13,486 bases of DNA from an uncultured Eubacteriales bacterium (GTDB lineage Bacteria; Bacillota; Clostridia; Peptostreptococcales; Anaerovoracaceae), in the NCBI GenBank assembly GCA_900547295.1, contig URGK01000071.1:1-13486 (forward strand), written 5' to 3'. Position 1 is the first letter of the stretch; each line of letters starts with the position of its first letter. Positions 11,926-13,486 of the stretch are shown piece after piece. The position numbers and the translations under genes were made by a program. A model generated the notes under the pieces. The model made no database searches. It saw nothing but the letters and a program-made list of their open reading frames with translations, and was not told the DNA's origin.

Positions 11926-13086
11926 ATGGCTTTAACAGTAAGAGATATACCCGCACTGCCCGGTCTTGAAAGTCTCAGGCTGCTGTCAGGCAGCGGCGGT
12001 CTTGACAGAAAGGTTGTAACCGCAGGTATTGCAGACTATGAATTTGCTCCTGACGTGGAATTTCGGGACAGCGCCGATTTTGTAAAGGATAGCTTCGTTA
12101 TAACCAGCCTGCTGTTTGCTTACAATAACCCCGACATTATAATTGATGCAGTAAAATCACTGCACGCCTGCGGAGTATCCGCCATTGCCTACAAGGACGT
12201 AATATTTGACAAAGTTCCCGATGAGGTGCTGCAGTTTTCGGATGAACACAATCTGCCCATATATTCCTTTGGCAAAGAGCTGTATTTTGAAAACATAATA
12301 TTTGAGGTAATGGCGGCGCTTCATACAGATGATGACGCTTCGCTTAACCCAGACAACATACAGGATATGATAAACTCCTATCTGTCCGCTCAGGAGGTTA
12401 CAGCAATCTGCTACGGCATATCACTGGAGCTCAAGCGGTATATTACCGTAGCCTATATTAAATATACAGATGACGCCCCGATGAATGCAGACCGCATATA
12501 TATGTCGCTTTCAAGAAGCAGGAGCCTCAAGGATAAAATTCTCACCTGCGGCTTTGACAACGGCCTCTTCATAATTATAACCTCATCAAAGGATGACATA
12601 TTAAGCCATGAGATAATACTTAAAGAAGCTCTCGAAAGCCTGCCGGTTGATACCGGCAGACTGGCGGTTTCTCTAAGCGATGTGCATATTGCATTTGAGC
12701 ATCTGGATCTGGGCTTTAAGGAAAGCTACTACTGCCACTGCGCCTCCGAAGCCGAAAAAAAGGATTTCAGATATTACAGCGATATCGGTATATACAAGCT
12801 GATTACCCCGCTTATCAAAAGCCCTTATGTGCTTAAATTCTCCGAGGATTACCTGAGAGGCATCAAGGACAGACCCGAATATTATTCAACAGTCCTTTCG
12901 TATTCCAGAAACCACGGTGATTTTTCAGCCGTATCAGCTGAAATGAACTGTCACACAAACACCATAAGGTACAGAATATCAAAGGCCAAGGCTCTTTCCG
13001 GCCAGCCCGACATAGCCGATACTGAATTTTACAGAAATGTTTCTGTTGCCATAGCCATAGACAACATTAAAAAATTCTTTGTATAA
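11926..13086 (+). CDS. PucR-family transcriptional regulator
   Basis: 386 residues from the ATG at 11926. An upstream in-frame ATG (11914) overlaps the GAGG ribosome binding site, and MALTVRDIPALPGLESLRLLSG is the usual start of the PucR domain. That sensory domain covers about 1-125 (GLDRKVVTAGIADYEF near 27-42). The middle region (about 150-290) resembles the CdaR/GGDEF-like linker. The C-terminal helix-turn-helix is HGDFSAVSAEMNCHTNTIRYRISKA, about 330-354. Relatives control purine breakdown, amino acid or sugar-acid genes in response to metabolites; the ligand here is unknown. Its divergent position makes the EamA pair a likely target. Confidence 0.88.
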   Translation: MALTVRDIPALPGLESLRLLSGSGGLDRKVVTAGIADYEFAPDVEFRDSADFVKDSFVITSLLFAYNNPDIIIDAVKSLHACGVSAIAYKDVIFDKVPDEVLQFSDEHNLPIYSFGKELYFENIIFEVMAALHTDDDASLNPDNIQDMINSYLSAQEVTAICYGISLELKRYITVAYIKYTDDAPMNADRIYMSLSRSRSLKDKILTCGFDNGLFIIITSSKDDILSHEIILKEALESLPVDTGRLAVSLSDVHIAFEHLDLGFKESYYCHCASEAEKKDFRYYSDIGIYKLITPLIKSPYVLKFSEDYLRGIKDRPEYYSTVLSYSRNHGDFSAVSAEMNCHTNTIRYRISKAKALSGQPDIADTEFYRNVSVAIAIDNIKKFFV

Positions 13087-13105
13087 ACAGTACAAAGAAT
13101 TTTTT
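13069..13105. terminator. bidirectional terminator shared by the PucR-type gene and the MATE gene
   Basis: A 15-nt arm (13069-13083) pairs perfectly with 13091-13105 (core AATTCTTTGTA/TACAAAGAATT), loop TAAACAG. The loop contains the TAA stop codon of the PucR-type gene, so the 5' arm is coding sequence. A/T runs at both outer edges allow use in either direction. Confidence 0.8.
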
Positions 13106-13114
13106 ATTGCTGTA

Positions 13115-13486
13115 TCAGAACTTCACCGGGTATTTTCTGTAAAGTATCCAGCTTATAGCCGCGGTAATCACCTCTGCGGCTATAAAGGCATACCATATGC
13201 CGTCCATTCCGAAAATCCCTGAAAGTATCCACATAAACGGCAGCAGAAGTCCAAGCTGCCTAAGAACGTTTATAAGGAGGCTGAAGCCCACTCTCTTAGT
13301 CGACTGCATCAGCGATGCCACCATAGTCGCTATAGACGCAAACACATAGCTTATGCACATAATGCGAAGCGCCGGCACCCCGAATGACAGCATTGCAGGC
13401 GATGCGTTGAATATGGTAAGCACCTGTGACGGAAACAGCCACAGCACTGCTATACTGACGCCTGTAAGTATAATGCCTATGATATT
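13115..13486 (-). CDS. MATE-family efflux transporter, C-terminal part (gene runs off the window)
   Basis: The frame stays open to the window edge, giving about 123 residues of a protein normally near 450. Hydrophobic segments are visible at NIIGIILTGVSIAVLWLF, ALRIMCISYVFASIATMVASLMQS, LLINVLRQLGLLLPFMWIL and IWYAFIAAEVITAAISWIL. The sequence SLMQSTKRVGFSLLINVLRQ and the closing ILYRK match the last third of MATE multidrug/sodium antiporters, which exchange cations for drugs or metabolites across the inner membrane. The GTG at 13447 is internal and not the start. The gene converges on the PucR-type gene and shares its terminator. Confidence 0.85.
   Translation of the reverse strand, partial: NIIGIILTGVSIAVLWLFPSQVLTIFNASPAMLSFGVPALRIMCISYVFASIATMVASLMQSTKRVGFSLLINVLRQLGLLLPFMWILSGIFGMDGIWYAFIAAEVITAAISWILYRKYPVKF

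Noticed and set aside
1..13486. CRISPR array, tRNA or rRNA genes
   Set aside because: No regularly spaced identical repeats with variable spacers were seen; the repeats present are IS ends. No cloverleaf or rRNA-like sequence was noticed on either strand.

Overview
The window looks like chromosomal DNA of a low-to-moderate GC Bacillota (Clostridia-like) bacterium. The ruvC-ruvA-ruvB and argR-recN gene sets, AGGAGG-type ribosome binding sites, sigma-A promoters spaced by 17 nt, U-tract terminators and AT-rich intergenic DNA all fit this. I cannot name a genus from sequence alone.

Layout. Positions 1-1531 hold a tnpB-only IS200/IS605-type element on the minus strand, running off the left edge: an RNA-guided nuclease gene, the omega-RNA/right-end region, a promoter, a structured 5' leader and the hairpin left end. 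Positions 1544-2494 (minus) encode an Rpn/PD-(D/E)XK nuclease-like transposase. Positions 2721-4743 are a complete ISL3-family insertion sequence with near-perfect 23-bp inverted repeats and an 8-bp target duplication. It sits inside the hairpin of the ruv operon terminator. Positions 4757-6864 (minus) are the Holliday junction operon ruvC-ruvA-ruvB, with a promoter carrying two LexA-like boxes. Positions 7053-7424 hold a truncated membrane-protein remnant. Positions 7655-9734 are argR and recN, probably one transcript with a hairpin leader. Positions 9858-11760 (minus) are two tandem paralogous EamA/DMT transporters. Positions 11926-13086 are a divergent PucR-type regulator. Positions 13115-13486 (minus) are the C-terminal part of a MATE transporter that runs off the right edge.

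The core genes form a DNA-repair neighbourhood (RuvABC, RecN) beside arginine regulation and small-molecule export, invaded by three kinds of mobile-element gene. The most unusual signal is non-coding. Downstream of the ISL3 transposase, still inside the IS, about 130 nt can fold into a long branched structure (4415-4547), preceded by a hairpin and followed by a terminator whose arm could pair elsewhere. A second candidate is the tnpB leader, where one strand segment can pair either with the 5' end of the transcript or with the tnpB Shine-Dalgarno sequence.
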